Assembly (NCBI RefSeq): GCF_003143515.1
Contig: NZ_CP029343.1
Coordinates: 2,666,001 to 2,730,000, forward strand
DNA length: 64,000 nucleotides
Direction: 5' to 3'
Origin: Massilia oculi
Lineage (GTDB): Bacteria; Pseudomonadota; Gammaproteobacteria; Burkholderiales; Burkholderiaceae_D
Shown here: piece after piece, positions 32,187 through 40,010 of the stretch
Position numbering within the stretch: position 1 is the stretch's first letter
Layout: each line of letters starts with the position of its first letter
Notes under the pieces: generated by a model
Databases searched by the model: none
What the model saw: only the letters and a program-made list of their open reading frames with translations
What the model was told of the DNA's origin: nothing
Program-made: the position numbers and the translations under genes

Positions 32187-32541
32187 TGACCATTGAGTTG
32201 GCGCATGCAACTCGGTAGGTTCCCCTCGACCGTTTCCACCAATAAGTGGTAATGGTTGGTCATCTGGCAAAAACTGTGAACGATGCAATGGTGGCGTTCG
32301 CAAACCTTCGCCAGCACATCTAGCCAAATACGCCGATCAGCGTCATCCCGAAAGATCGGTGCGCGTCGGTTTCCGCGCGACGTCACGTGGTAGAGCGCCC
32401 CAGGAAAATTGACTCTGAGTGGTCGTGTCATCCGATAACGGTAATGGATTGGCACCCACCAACGCTGAGATCGCTCAGAATCCTCAAGGACCTTGATTAC
32501 TGCTGAACTCGTGTCCAAATGTCAGACCTGACCCCGATGTT

Positions 32542-32714
32542 CCTTGCCGGAACTGGTGCGCCTGTTCGGCGGCGAGCCAGGCCTCGATATCGCGGACGAC
32601 GAATACGGCCGCCTCTACCAGCTCACGCCTGACGCCAACGGCGCGGTCAGGACGGTCATCCTGAGCTCGCTACCCGCGTCCGCCGGCACGCCCTGAGCGG
32701 CAACTGCGGCGTTG
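32542..32714 (+). pseudogene. Right copy of the 173-bp duplication: 3' fragment of the histidine phosphatase gene
   Basis: Bases 32542-32696 repeat the last ~51 codons and stop of the phosphatase gene at 29402-29935, without its start or catalytic RHG motif. The copy continues 18 bases past the stop and then runs into unique sequence at 32715. It is probably the original chromosomal continuation beyond the insertion. Confidence 0.93.
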
Positions 32715-32748
32715 TGACAACATCCTGTGTCTTAATTTTTCCACAATT

Positions 32749-32782
32749 AACAGTTGTCTCAATATTGTATCGACCAACAGTT
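32749..32782. promoter_or_regulatory. Two AACAGTT sites in the AT-rich luxR upstream region
   Basis: The near-palindromic heptamer AACAGTT occurs at 32749-32755 and 32776-32782, in TTAACAGTTG and CAACAGTTAA contexts that mirror each other. The surrounding 32715-32830 stretch is much more AT-rich than its neighbours and carries the promoter of the regulator gene at 32835. A binding site for that regulator is possible but unproven. Confidence 0.35.
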
Positions 32783-32834
32783 AAATGCCCGATAGTATTA
32801 GTATTTATGCAAAAAAAATATCGGGAGAGGAATT

Positions 32835-34049
32835 GTGGACCTGTCGCAGGCACGCTTCGACCGCATCATCAATCTCATCTACGACACATTGGACGACCGC
32901 GCCGCCTGGCGCCGCATGCTCGACAGCCTGCATGAGGCGATCGGCGGGCGCGCCGTCCACATGCTGGCCTTCGACGGCGAGCACGGCGCGCTGTCGTACA
33001 GCGACGGCGCCGCCATGGCGCCGCACATCGATCTCGAATACATCCAGCGCTACCAGTTCATCGACCCGCGCGTGGGACTGCTGCGCCAGCAATCGACCAG
33101 CGGCTGGCTGCATTGCCACGAGCACTTCGACGATGGTTTCGCCGCCTCCCACCCTTTCTACCAGGAGTTCCTGATCCCGCATGGGGCGCGCTATGTGTCG
33201 GCCTGCAAGCTGGCCGATACGCCAGAGGCGACCGTCATCCTCTCCTGCCTGCGCAGCAGCGGAGAAGGCCCGCTGCCGCCCGACGCCCTGGCCTTCCTCG
33301 ACCGCCTGCGCCCGCACATGGAGCGCGCGGTGCGGATGGGCCTGGCCCAGTTCGTGTATTCGACCCAGGCCCTGGTGGGTCATGCCCTGGTCGACAAGCT
33401 GCGCCAGCCGGTGATGCTCCTGACCGCGACCGGCGACATCGTGTTGGCCAACGCCGCGGCGCGCGACCTGCTCGCCTCCACCAGCCTGGTGCAAATAGCC
33501 GATGGCAAGCTGGTGCTGCCGCAGCGCTACCGCACGTCCTTCCTGATGCAGTGCGGCGAGCTGGAAACCCGCGTGCGCAATGCAATCGCGCAAGGCAAGC
33601 CGGACAACGAGGAGTCGCGCGCGCTGCACATGCGCAGCGAGGCCGCCTCAGGTGCGGCGCCCGATGCGCTGTACGTCTTCTTCACGATGCTGGTCCCGGA
33701 GCATACCCTCGGCAGCTTCGGCCTGCGGCCGCTGGTGATGCTGTTCTTCTACCACCCGACCTCGGTCCAGGTGATCGATTCGGCCCTGCTCACCGCCGCC
33801 TTCGGCCTGTCGCACGCCGAATGCAGGATCGCGTCGATGCTGGCCGACGGCGTGCCGCTCAAGACCATCGCCGACCTGCTCGGCGTGCAGTACGACACGG
33901 TGCGCAAGCAATTGCTGTCGATCTACCAAAAGACCGCCACCAACCGCCAGCCCGAGCTGGTTCGGCTGTTGATGAACCTGCCGGCGTCAACGCTGCAGCG
34001 CGCGCTCAGGGGTGACGGCGGTCGATGCCTTGAAAAGGATGGCACCTGA
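32835..34049 (+). CDS. LuxR-type transcriptional regulator
   Basis: A 404-residue protein starting at GTG 32835, with GAGAGG five bases upstream. The C-terminal ~65 residues form a LuxR/GerE helix-turn-helix: FGLSHAECRIASMLADGVPLKTIADLLGVQYDTVRKQLLSIYQKT. The N-terminal ~300 residues contain a sensor-like part (LLTATGDIVLANAAARDLL resembles a PAS core) but no acyl-homoserine-lactone-binding signature. It lies upstream of and in the same direction as the subtilisin-like protease, 223 bases away, and may control it or itself. It adjoins the mobile locus and an AT-rich promoter region. Confidence 0.85.
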   Translation: MDLSQARFDRIINLIYDTLDDRAAWRRMLDSLHEAIGGRAVHMLAFDGEHGALSYSDGAAMAPHIDLEYIQRYQFIDPRVGLLRQQSTSGWLHCHEHFDDGFAASHPFYQEFLIPHGARYVSACKLADTPEATVILSCLRSSGEGPLPPDALAFLDRLRPHMERAVRMGLAQFVYSTQALVGHALVDKLRQPVMLLTATGDIVLANAAARDLLASTSLVQIADGKLVLPQRYRTSFLMQCGELETRVRNAIAQGKPDNEESRALHMRSEAASGAAPDALYVFFTMLVPEHTLGSFGLRPLVMLFFYHPTSVQVIDSALLTAAFGLSHAECRIASMLADGVPLKTIADLLGVQYDTVRKQLLSIYQKTATNRQPELVRLLMNLPASTLQRALRGDGGRCLEKDGT

Positions 34050-34272
34050 CCGAACAAAGGCACGATGACTTCGACGTCACATCCGTCAGGATGTTCGTCG
34101 TTCAGGCCAGCAAGACAATGAAATGGCATCGTATTTGCGCTACACGCCCCACGTTTCGGTTATTGAACATCAAATTCTCGTTGACCGATTCCCCAGGAAG
34201 TCGTGACATGGTGATCTACATCCATGCATGGCGCATCAATGGTGGATAAATCACTGGTCACGGAGGTATGTC

Positions 34273-35781
34273 GTGGATTATGAATACAAGGTCAACGGCC
34301 AGACGGTCCGTTTGGCGGAAGATCCAGATCTGGTTGGCGTACGTTATCTGGAGCCGGCGCCGCATAGCCTGCGGGCAGCTTTCTCCAGCAGTGTCGGGGC
34401 CGACGTCACCGAACGCATCGAAATCCCTAATGAGAAATTCACCTTGCTGAAATCCCCGTCCGCGGCGCCCATGTCGGTGAGCGATGCCGTCGACGCGGCG
34501 GTCGGCAAACGACCTGCCGGCGTCGTGCGAACGACGCCGGTGTTCAAGCTGGGCGAAACCCGGGTCCTGGCCACGGACCGGATCCTGCTGGGCATGAAAG
34601 ACCCGGCCACGCCCGTCAGCGGCTTGCTCAAGGACGTGAATTACGAATCCATCACGCCACGCGGGTTCGGCGAGTACACGGTCACCCTGGCGCCCGATGT
34701 CGATCCGCTGGCGACGGTCCAGCAACTGGCGCCAAGCGAAGAGCTGGCGTATATCGAGCCGGACTTCGTCAATCTGATGGTCAAGCCCGCGCTTGACGAT
34801 GTCTCGACCGATGACGCCGCCCCGGGCAGCGAGCGCGCCTACGCCACGCGGCATTACGCGATGCAGCTGACGGCCGCCGACCAGGCCTGGAAATTAGTTA
34901 CGGGAAATCCCGCGATCAAGATCGCCGTGCTGGATGACGGCATCGATACCCGGCATCTCGACCTGCGCTCATCAGTCATCGCCGGCTACGACGCCTGCGA
35001 CAAGGACAATTTTCAGGAACCCAATGCCTGGGACGGCCACGGGACTGCGTGCGCAGGTCTTGCCGCGGCGCTTCCCAACAGCGACGATGGCGTCCGCGGG
35101 ATCGGTGGCGGATGCTCGATCCTGGCCGTCCGGATCGCCTACTCCGACCGGCCGCGCGGCGTCTGGACTACGAGTACCGGCCAGATCGCCGAGGCGGTCG
35201 ACTGGAGCTGGCAAAACGGCGCTTCGGTCTTGAGTAACAGCTGGAGCAGCACATCCGCATCGAACGCCGTCATTGCCGCTTTCGGACGTGCGCTGACGCA
35301 TGGACGCGGGGGCAAGGGCTGCGTTGTCGTCGTCGCAGCGGGCAACAGGCCAGGGCCGGTCGGCTTTCCAAGCAGCCTCCCCGGTGTGATCTGCGTGGCC
35401 GCATCCACGCCGAGAGATGAACCAAAGACGCCCTCCAGCGACGATGGAGAAGACTGGTGGGGCTCCAGTTACGGCCCTGAAGTCCTGGTCGCCGCCCCTG
35501 GAGTCAAGAACTATACGACCGACATCACGGGGCCGGCCGGCTACAATCCCGGCGGCGACTACTACCCCGGCTTCAATGGCACCTCGTCGGCCACGCCACT
35601 GGTCGCTGGGGCTTGCGCCCTGGTGCTGAGCGCCAACCCCACGCTGTCCGGCGCCCAAGTGACGGCCATCATCGCGCAGAGCGCCGACAAGGCCGGCTCG
35701 GTGCCCTATGTCAATGGACGCAACGATCAGATGGGCCATGGTCGCCTGAACGTACTGAAAGCGGTGCAGCTGGCAACGTAA
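34273..35781 (+). CDS. Subtilisin-like (S8) serine protease without signal peptide
   Basis: A 502-residue protein. GTG 34273 is chosen because GGAGG lies six bases upstream and the preceding in-frame ATG at 34228 has no ribosome-binding site. Residues ~1-170 form a propeptide-like domain (VDYEYKVNGQTVRLAEDPDL) ending in an inhibitor-I9-like segment (LAYIEPDFVNL). The S8 catalytic core follows: D221 in AVLDDGID, H256 in DGHGTACAG, oxyanion N358 in AAGNR and S438 in NGTSSATPLVAG. No signal peptide or membrane anchor is visible, so export would need another route or the enzyme acts inside the cell. A small lipoprotein gene follows 64 bases later. Confidence 0.9.
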   Translation: MDYEYKVNGQTVRLAEDPDLVGVRYLEPAPHSLRAAFSSSVGADVTERIEIPNEKFTLLKSPSAAPMSVSDAVDAAVGKRPAGVVRTTPVFKLGETRVLATDRILLGMKDPATPVSGLLKDVNYESITPRGFGEYTVTLAPDVDPLATVQQLAPSEELAYIEPDFVNLMVKPALDDVSTDDAAPGSERAYATRHYAMQLTAADQAWKLVTGNPAIKIAVLDDGIDTRHLDLRSSVIAGYDACDKDNFQEPNAWDGHGTACAGLAAALPNSDDGVRGIGGGCSILAVRIAYSDRPRGVWTTSTGQIAEAVDWSWQNGASVLSNSWSSTSASNAVIAAFGRALTHGRGGKGCVVVVAAGNRPGPVGFPSSLPGVICVAASTPRDEPKTPSSDDGEDWWGSSYGPEVLVAAPGVKNYTTDITGPAGYNPGGDYYPGFNGTSSATPLVAGACALVLSANPTLSGAQVTAIIAQSADKAGSVPYVNGRNDQMGHGRLNVLKAVQLAT

Positions 35782-35845
35782 CGGCCCGGGCATCCACGAC
35801 CCAGGCAGAGACACCATCAACGCTGGACCGGTATGGAGGCGACCC

Positions 35846-36337
35846 ATGAAAACACTGGTCACGACCTTGGCCGCGGCAGCCAGCCTGTGCGCTTGCGCCA
35901 GCTCGCTGCATATATACGATGCGGGCAACAGACTGGCGCCGGGCGTTCCGTTCAGGACGCACGAAACCTATGTCAAGACGGGGACGCATGACAAGGCGAG
36001 CGATGGCGGAAACTGCGAGCCGGCGCAATTCGTCACCAGCGCCACTCTGGCGACCGGGGCCTTGTACTACGCCAGGGTCGTCCCCGCCCAATTCGCCAAG
36101 ACGGAATTCCACGTCAAGTATGGCGACAGCGGGGCGGTCAGCGAGATCGGCCTCGGCACGGAGCCCTCCGCTGAAGCCCTGACCGCGGCCAAGGAAATCG
36201 TCAGCACCGTTATCCCGCTCGGACCGGCTGCTGGAGCCAGTCCCGCAGCGGCAGGAGCGCCGGCGAAAGCCTGTGATGCCGGCGAGCGCGACGTCAGGTT
36301 CATTCGTCTCGATGACTTCGTCCAGGGTAGCCGATAG
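35846..36337 (+). CDS. Putative small lipoprotein of unknown function
   Basis: A 163-residue protein not recognised as a member of a known family. It starts with a short signal sequence (MKTLVTTLAAAASLCACASS) whose LCAC fits a lipobox, so Cys17 would be lipidated. The mature part has no membrane helix, contains an Ala/Pro-rich stretch (PAAGASPAAAGAPAKA) and ends in RFIRLDDFVQGSR. GGAGG seven bases before ATG 35846 supports expression. It follows the S8 protease in the same direction, so it could be a partner or chaperone for it, but nothing in the sequence proves that. Confidence 0.7.
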   Translation: MKTLVTTLAAAASLCACASSLHIYDAGNRLAPGVPFRTHETYVKTGTHDKASDGGNCEPAQFVTSATLATGALYYARVVPAQFAKTEFHVKYGDSGAVSEIGLGTEPSAEALTAAKEIVSTVIPLGPAAGASPAAAGAPAKACDAGERDVRFIRLDDFVQGSR

Positions 36338-36342
36338 TCCGT

Positions 36343-38112
36343 TCAGGGAGCGACGTTCGCGCGCAGCACCGGATACAGGTTCAGGCGCTCGTCATACGAG
36401 GAATGGCGCTTGGCGAAGAATTCCAGGCGCGCTTGCGGGTTTTTGGCGAAGGCCGGATCGCTGTCCAGGCGCTCCTGGAAGGCCTTGGCCACGCTGGGGT
36501 CGGCCGCCATCTGCTCGCGCGCGACTTCCTCGGCCACGTAGTCTTCCATGTATTCCTTGCGCTCGAAGGCGGTGTTGAACGTGCCCCAGGCCAGCAGTGA
36601 ATCCGGCGCCTGCGGCTCCAGCATCGCCACCACCAGGCGCGCCTTCGGCTGCGCGATCGGCACGAACAGCGAACCCGCCGCGACCGGACGCGCCTCCTGC
36701 TTCCACTTGCCCTCCACCGTCAGGCGCTGATGGCCTTCGACCGAAGCGGCGGCCAGGGTTGCCTTGTCGGCGCGGAAGGTCTCGGCTTCGTAGCGCTCGA
36801 CCGTTTTGTCCAGGGTGCGGAACTCGACGCCGTGCTGGCGCAGCTTCTCGCCCACGATCGCGGCGTAGGCGGCAGGCACGATGTAGCCGGCGCGCGGCGC
36901 GGTGATCTGGAAGTCGGCCACGATGTCCTGCCACAGCGGCACGCGCCATACCTGCGGGCGGGTTTCGTCGTAGCGCGTCATCAGGGCGCCCGAGACTTCC
37001 GACGGCGTGCGGGTATAGGCGTAGCCGTTGAACTCGACCATCTCCTTCTTGTCGGAGGCCTTGTACGACAGCGCCACCGGCTGGTTGCCCAGCTTGGCGG
37101 CGCGCGCGTCGGCCGCATACGCCGCCTGCTGCCACTGCTTGCCGTTTTTCGCCACCTGGTCGAGCACCGACACCACGGTGTTGCGGGTGATGCGCACGCG
37201 CACCGGGTATTCCTTCCACGAGTGGGTCTCGACCAGCATCGCCATGCGGTTGCGCAGCTGGAAGTAGCCGGTCGAGAAGCGCGGATCGGACACGCTGTCC
37301 ATGAAGCCCGACATCGGATCGTCATGCTTCACGAACGACATGTAATAGGACTGCGGCGTCGAGCCTTCCCTGGCGATGTCCTTGATCACGTTGGTGCGCA
37401 GGGCCAGGCCGGCCTTGCGGAATTCCGGGTCGCCCGAATACACCGGCTCGACCTGGATCGAGATATCGTGCTGGAACTTGGCGCCGTTGGTCGCGTGCAG
37501 GTCGACGTAAACCAGCGGATCCCAGGCGTTCACCAGCGCCAGCATGGCCTGCATCTCGGGCGCGTCGGCCTTCAGGTAGTCGCGGTTCAGGTTGTAGTTC
37601 TGGGCGGTGGTGCGCCAGCCCATCTCGACCGGGCCGCGCTGGTTCGGGCGGTTCCACTTGCCGAAGCGCTCGTGGCCGTCGACGTTGAACACCGGGACGA
37701 AGATGAACACCTGCTTGTCGAGCGCGCCCTTGGCCGCGCGGCCCTCGAGCGCCTCGCGCAGCGCCAGGAAGCCGGCGTCCTTGCCGTCGATCTCGCCGGC
37801 GTGAATGCCGCCCTGCATCAGGGTGACCGGCAACCCCGCCTGCTTCGCCGCCTGCGGCGTGAGCACGCCCTTGCCGTTCACCACCAGCGCCTTCATCGGG
37901 CGGCCTTCCGGCGTGATGCCGAAATCGATGCAACGGACCTGCTGCGGATACGCTTCCTGGAACGCGGCGCACAGCGCGATCGTCTCGTCGTAGCGGCCGG
38001 TGGCGGTGAAGCCCGAGCGCTCCGACACGGTGGTCAGGTCGGGGGCGGCGTGGACGGATTGGCTGAGGGGAATGGCCGACAGCATGGCCAGCAGTAACGC
38101 AGAACGGATCAT
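36343..38112 (-). CDS. Secreted M14 family zinc carboxypeptidase
   Basis: A 589-residue protein with a signal peptide (cleavage near VHA-AP). The M14 zinc site is visible: H104 and E107 in GGIHAGEIDGKD and H206 in VDLHATNG, with R177 in NLNRDY and catalytic E295 in LVETHSWKEYP. A C-terminal ~250-residue extension of unknown function follows. ATG 38112 is chosen over an in-frame TTG at 38118 because GGAG is spaced seven bases from it. It should remove C-terminal residues from peptides or peptidoglycan stems in the periplasm. It is followed convergently by the small lipoprotein gene, 5 bases away. Confidence 0.88.
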   Translation of the reverse strand: MIRSALLLAMLSAIPLSQSVHAAPDLTTVSERSGFTATGRYDETIALCAAFQEAYPQQVRCIDFGITPEGRPMKALVVNGKGVLTPQAAKQAGLPVTLMQGGIHAGEIDGKDAGFLALREALEGRAAKGALDKQVFIFVPVFNVDGHERFGKWNRPNQRGPVEMGWRTTAQNYNLNRDYLKADAPEMQAMLALVNAWDPLVYVDLHATNGAKFQHDISIQVEPVYSGDPEFRKAGLALRTNVIKDIAREGSTPQSYYMSFVKHDDPMSGFMDSVSDPRFSTGYFQLRNRMAMLVETHSWKEYPVRVRITRNTVVSVLDQVAKNGKQWQQAAYAADARAAKLGNQPVALSYKASDKKEMVEFNGYAYTRTPSEVSGALMTRYDETRPQVWRVPLWQDIVADFQITAPRAGYIVPAAYAAIVGEKLRQHGVEFRTLDKTVERYEAETFRADKATLAAASVEGHQRLTVEGKWKQEARPVAAGSLFVPIAQPKARLVVAMLEPQAPDSLLAWGTFNTAFERKEYMEDYVAEEVAREQMAADPSVAKAFQERLDSDPAFAKNPQARLEFFAKRHSSYDERLNLYPVLRANVAP

Positions 38113-38192
38113 CGACAAGCTCCGGCAAGGACAGGAAGGAAGCCGACGATTATAGACGTGTTCTTAGCGCAACAGTTCAAGCATGGAAACAC

Positions 38193-38227
38193 GACGGGCG
38201 GGCAGCATGCGACACCGCCCGCCCGTC
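38193..38227 (-). terminator. Hairpin between the S41 and M14 peptidase genes
   Basis: Perfect 11-bp arms GACGGGCGGGC (38193-38203) and GCCCGCCCGTC (38217-38227) surround a 13-base loop, 16 bases after the S41 stop. There is no clear U-tract, so this may be a weak terminator or an mRNA 3'-end stabiliser. Confidence 0.5.
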
Positions 38228-38243
38228 AATACAGGCATCCCGC

Positions 38244-39866
38244 TCAGCGCGGCGGCGCGCCCGGCGTGGTATGGATCGAGATCTCTTTGACCTCCGGCCG
38301 CACGATCCGCATCGGCACCACGCGCGCCCGCGCGGTGGTCGAGGCCGAGGTCGACGCAGGACAAGCGCCGTTCGCGCGGTAGGCCAGCGCCGTCGCCAGC
38401 AAGCCTTCGTTCTGGTCGCCCACCGGCCGCGACAGGTCGTCGTTCGCCTGGCAGGTGGGCGTGAAGCCGTCGGTGAAGTCGCCGAAGCCCTTGTGGTTCA
38501 CGCCCTGGAACTCGATCGAGAAATAGGTCGTGCCGCAGTTCGGCACCGGCGTGAAGCCATAGGGCTTGCCGCAGGTGGTGCCGCCGATCTGGATCACTTC
38601 GATGTCGGCGCCGCGCAGGCCGTTGATCACCGATTCGCTGGCCGAGCAGGTGCCCGGGGTGCTGAGCACGGTCACGCGCTTCAGGCCCAGGGTCGGCAGC
38701 GGCGTGCCGGTGCGCAGCGGGTTGCTCGAGGCGAAGCCCCAGGCGGTCGAGCGGAACATGATCGGCTGGTAGGCCGGCGTCTTGTCGTTGTAGCGGGAAC
38801 GCTCGAACACCTTGCCGCTCGTCGACGCCGGGCCGGCGATCATGTAGGCCAGCTGGCTGGCGACGTACAGCAGGCCGCCGCCGTTGTAGCGCACGTCGAG
38901 CACCAGGTCGTTGACGCCGGCCTGCTGGAAGGTGACGAAGGCGTCGTACAGCTGTTTCTCGGAAACGGCGTTGAAGCTGTCGAAGGTCAGATAGCCGACC
39001 TTGCCGCTGGCGGTCTCGATCACCTTGACGTTCTTCACCGGCGCCAGCACCACCTCGGCCCCGGCCAGCGTCGCATCGAAAGCCACCCCACCGCGCTGCA
39101 GGGTGAAGCGGTGGGTCTCGCCGGCCGCGGCGGGGAACAGGCCGGCATTGATCCGGTCGACCGAGGCGTCGTCGTCGGCATTGACGAAGTCGACGCCATC
39201 GACCTTCAGCAGCATGTCGCCGCGCAGCAGGCCGGCGGTGGCGGCGGGCGAACCCGGCTCGACCGCCGTGATCAGCCAGGTGCGCGGCGCCCGGCCGTCG
39301 GCGTTGCGGCTCCAGGTGATGCCATAGCCCAGGTCGATGCCCTGGGTCTGCATCGCATCCCATTCGGCGGTCGGATAGGTGAAGTGATAACGGTCCTTCG
39401 GCTGGCCGCTGGCGGTCAGGGCCGGCGTCTTGAGCACCGCGAAATAGTCGAGCGCGCTCCTGAAGTCGGCCATCTTGTAGGTGTTCGGGATCTCGTCGTA
39501 CCAGAGGTAGTACTGGTTGGCCCAGGCGCGCAGGAATTTCAGTTCGTCGAGCAGGGTGCCCTGCACGTCCGGATACGGCTTGCCGCTCGCATCCAGGCCC
39601 GCGCGCGGGACGGCGCACTTGTTCCAGTAGCTGCCGTAGGCGTCGCCCAGCAGGTTCGGGTTCAGGTCCTCCGGCGTCGGCTGGGTGGCGACCGGCGGGG
39701 TCGGAACCGGCGGGGTCGGCGCCGGCTGTTGCGCCACCGGCGGCGGCGCGCCCACGTTCGGCGAACCGCCGCCACCGCCGCAACCGGCGAGGACGAGCAG
39801 CGCGGCGAGCGTGCTGGAAATCAAACGCAGAGGAGAGGTCTTGCGGAAGGTGGATGGCGTGCTCAT
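38244..39866 (-). CDS. S41 family peptidase, lipoprotein with PDZ domain
   Basis: A 540-residue protein. ATG 39866 begins a lipoprotein signal with lipobox LVLAGC (Cys29), followed by a glycine run and a Pro/Gln-rich linker. Residues ~180-270 form a PDZ-like domain (VEPGSPAATAGLLRGDMLLKVDG). The S41 catalytic domain follows, with VRYNGGG, the Ser of the SASES motif (residues 408-412) and the probable general base K434 in TTCGKPYG. It is a tail-processing or C-terminal-processing type protease anchored in the outer membrane or periplasm. The start at 39935 is rejected because it would bury the lipoprotein signal. Confidence 0.88.
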   Translation of the reverse strand: MSTPSTFRKTSPLRLISSTLAALLVLAGCGGGGGSPNVGAPPPVAQQPAPTPPVPTPPVATQPTPEDLNPNLLGDAYGSYWNKCAVPRAGLDASGKPYPDVQGTLLDELKFLRAWANQYYLWYDEIPNTYKMADFRSALDYFAVLKTPALTASGQPKDRYHFTYPTAEWDAMQTQGIDLGYGITWSRNADGRAPRTWLITAVEPGSPAATAGLLRGDMLLKVDGVDFVNADDDASVDRINAGLFPAAAGETHRFTLQRGGVAFDATLAGAEVVLAPVKNVKVIETASGKVGYLTFDSFNAVSEKQLYDAFVTFQQAGVNDLVLDVRYNGGGLLYVASQLAYMIAGPASTSGKVFERSRYNDKTPAYQPIMFRSTAWGFASSNPLRTGTPLPTLGLKRVTVLSTPGTCSASESVINGLRGADIEVIQIGGTTCGKPYGFTPVPNCGTTYFSIEFQGVNHKGFGDFTDGFTPTCQANDDLSRPVGDQNEGLLATALAYRANGACPASTSASTTARARVVPMRIVRPEVKEISIHTTPGAPPR

Positions 39867-39970
39867 GCGTCCGATTATAGACGCCGATATTCGGGCCGAA
39901 TACCACCAACTGTCACGGTTGAGGCCAAGGTACAACGAACGATATCAAGGGGACAAGTGTTGTCGCGGCC

Positions 39971-40006
39971 TGGACCGCGTGGACGGTTTCCCGTCCACGC
40001 GGTCCA
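39971..40006 (-). terminator. Strong hairpin after the indolepyruvate oxidoreductase gene
   Basis: Perfect 16-bp arms (39971-39986 and 39991-40006, starting TGGACCGCGTGG) with a 4-base loop begin four bases after the stop codon. There is no U-tract on the minus strand; the stem strength still suggests a transcript end. Confidence 0.7.
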
Positions 40007-40010
40007 CGGA

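Larger units (their letters stand above)
30464..32431 (-). pseudogene. REP-associated tyrosine transposase (Y1/HUH), interrupted by an IS
   Basis: The 5' part (32182-32431) encodes MTRPLRVNFPGALYHVTSRG through the HUH motif in CQMTNHYHLLVE and stops at NGHY. The 3' part (30464-31071) continues SQHFNRRHRVAGHLFQGRYK to a C-terminal helix-turn-helix (MSEIARVFGVSTKTVSRAV). Removing bases 31072-32181 (the IS plus one target copy) restores one uninterrupted frame of 285 residues, with the presumed catalytic Tyr in HYSQHF at the junction. RAYTs are single-strand transposases linked to REP sequences. This copy is broken. Confidence 0.93.
30434..32535. mobile_element. RAYT-type (Y1) element with 25-bp perfect inverted ends
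   Basis: The ends at 30434-30458 and 32511-32535 are exact reverse complements over 25 bases (GGGGTCAGGTCTGACATTTG plus GACAC). Each end contains GTCAG-GT-CTGAC, so it can fold into a REP-like hairpin. The element encloses one transposase gene on the minus strand, interrupted by the IS at 31078-32181. The same end sequence is also at 29979-30003 and 30345-30369. Confidence 0.88.
29954..32541. mobile_element. Nested mobile locus: RAYT-type element with stacked partial copies and an IS481-type insertion
   Basis: This 2588-base insertion separates the two copies of a 173-bp host duplication. From left to right it holds truncated copy A of the RAYT 3' end (29954-30332), truncated copy B (30333-30423), and the complete RAYT element (TIRs 30434-30458 and 32511-32535), split by an IS at 31078-32181. 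Each left copy starts with the same GGTCATAACTTCGGGGTCAG end sequence. Confidence 0.9.

Noticed and set aside
32165..32518. A complete 117-residue protein upstream of the LuxR region
   Set aside because: It is the severed 5' part of the RAYT transposase; its last residues are read from the inserted IS.
29954..32541. RAYT gene as the source of the GTTCCCGC palindromes
   Set aside because: The element's own ends have a different sequence (GGGGTCAGGTCTGACATTTG), so no direct link to the other palindrome family can be claimed.
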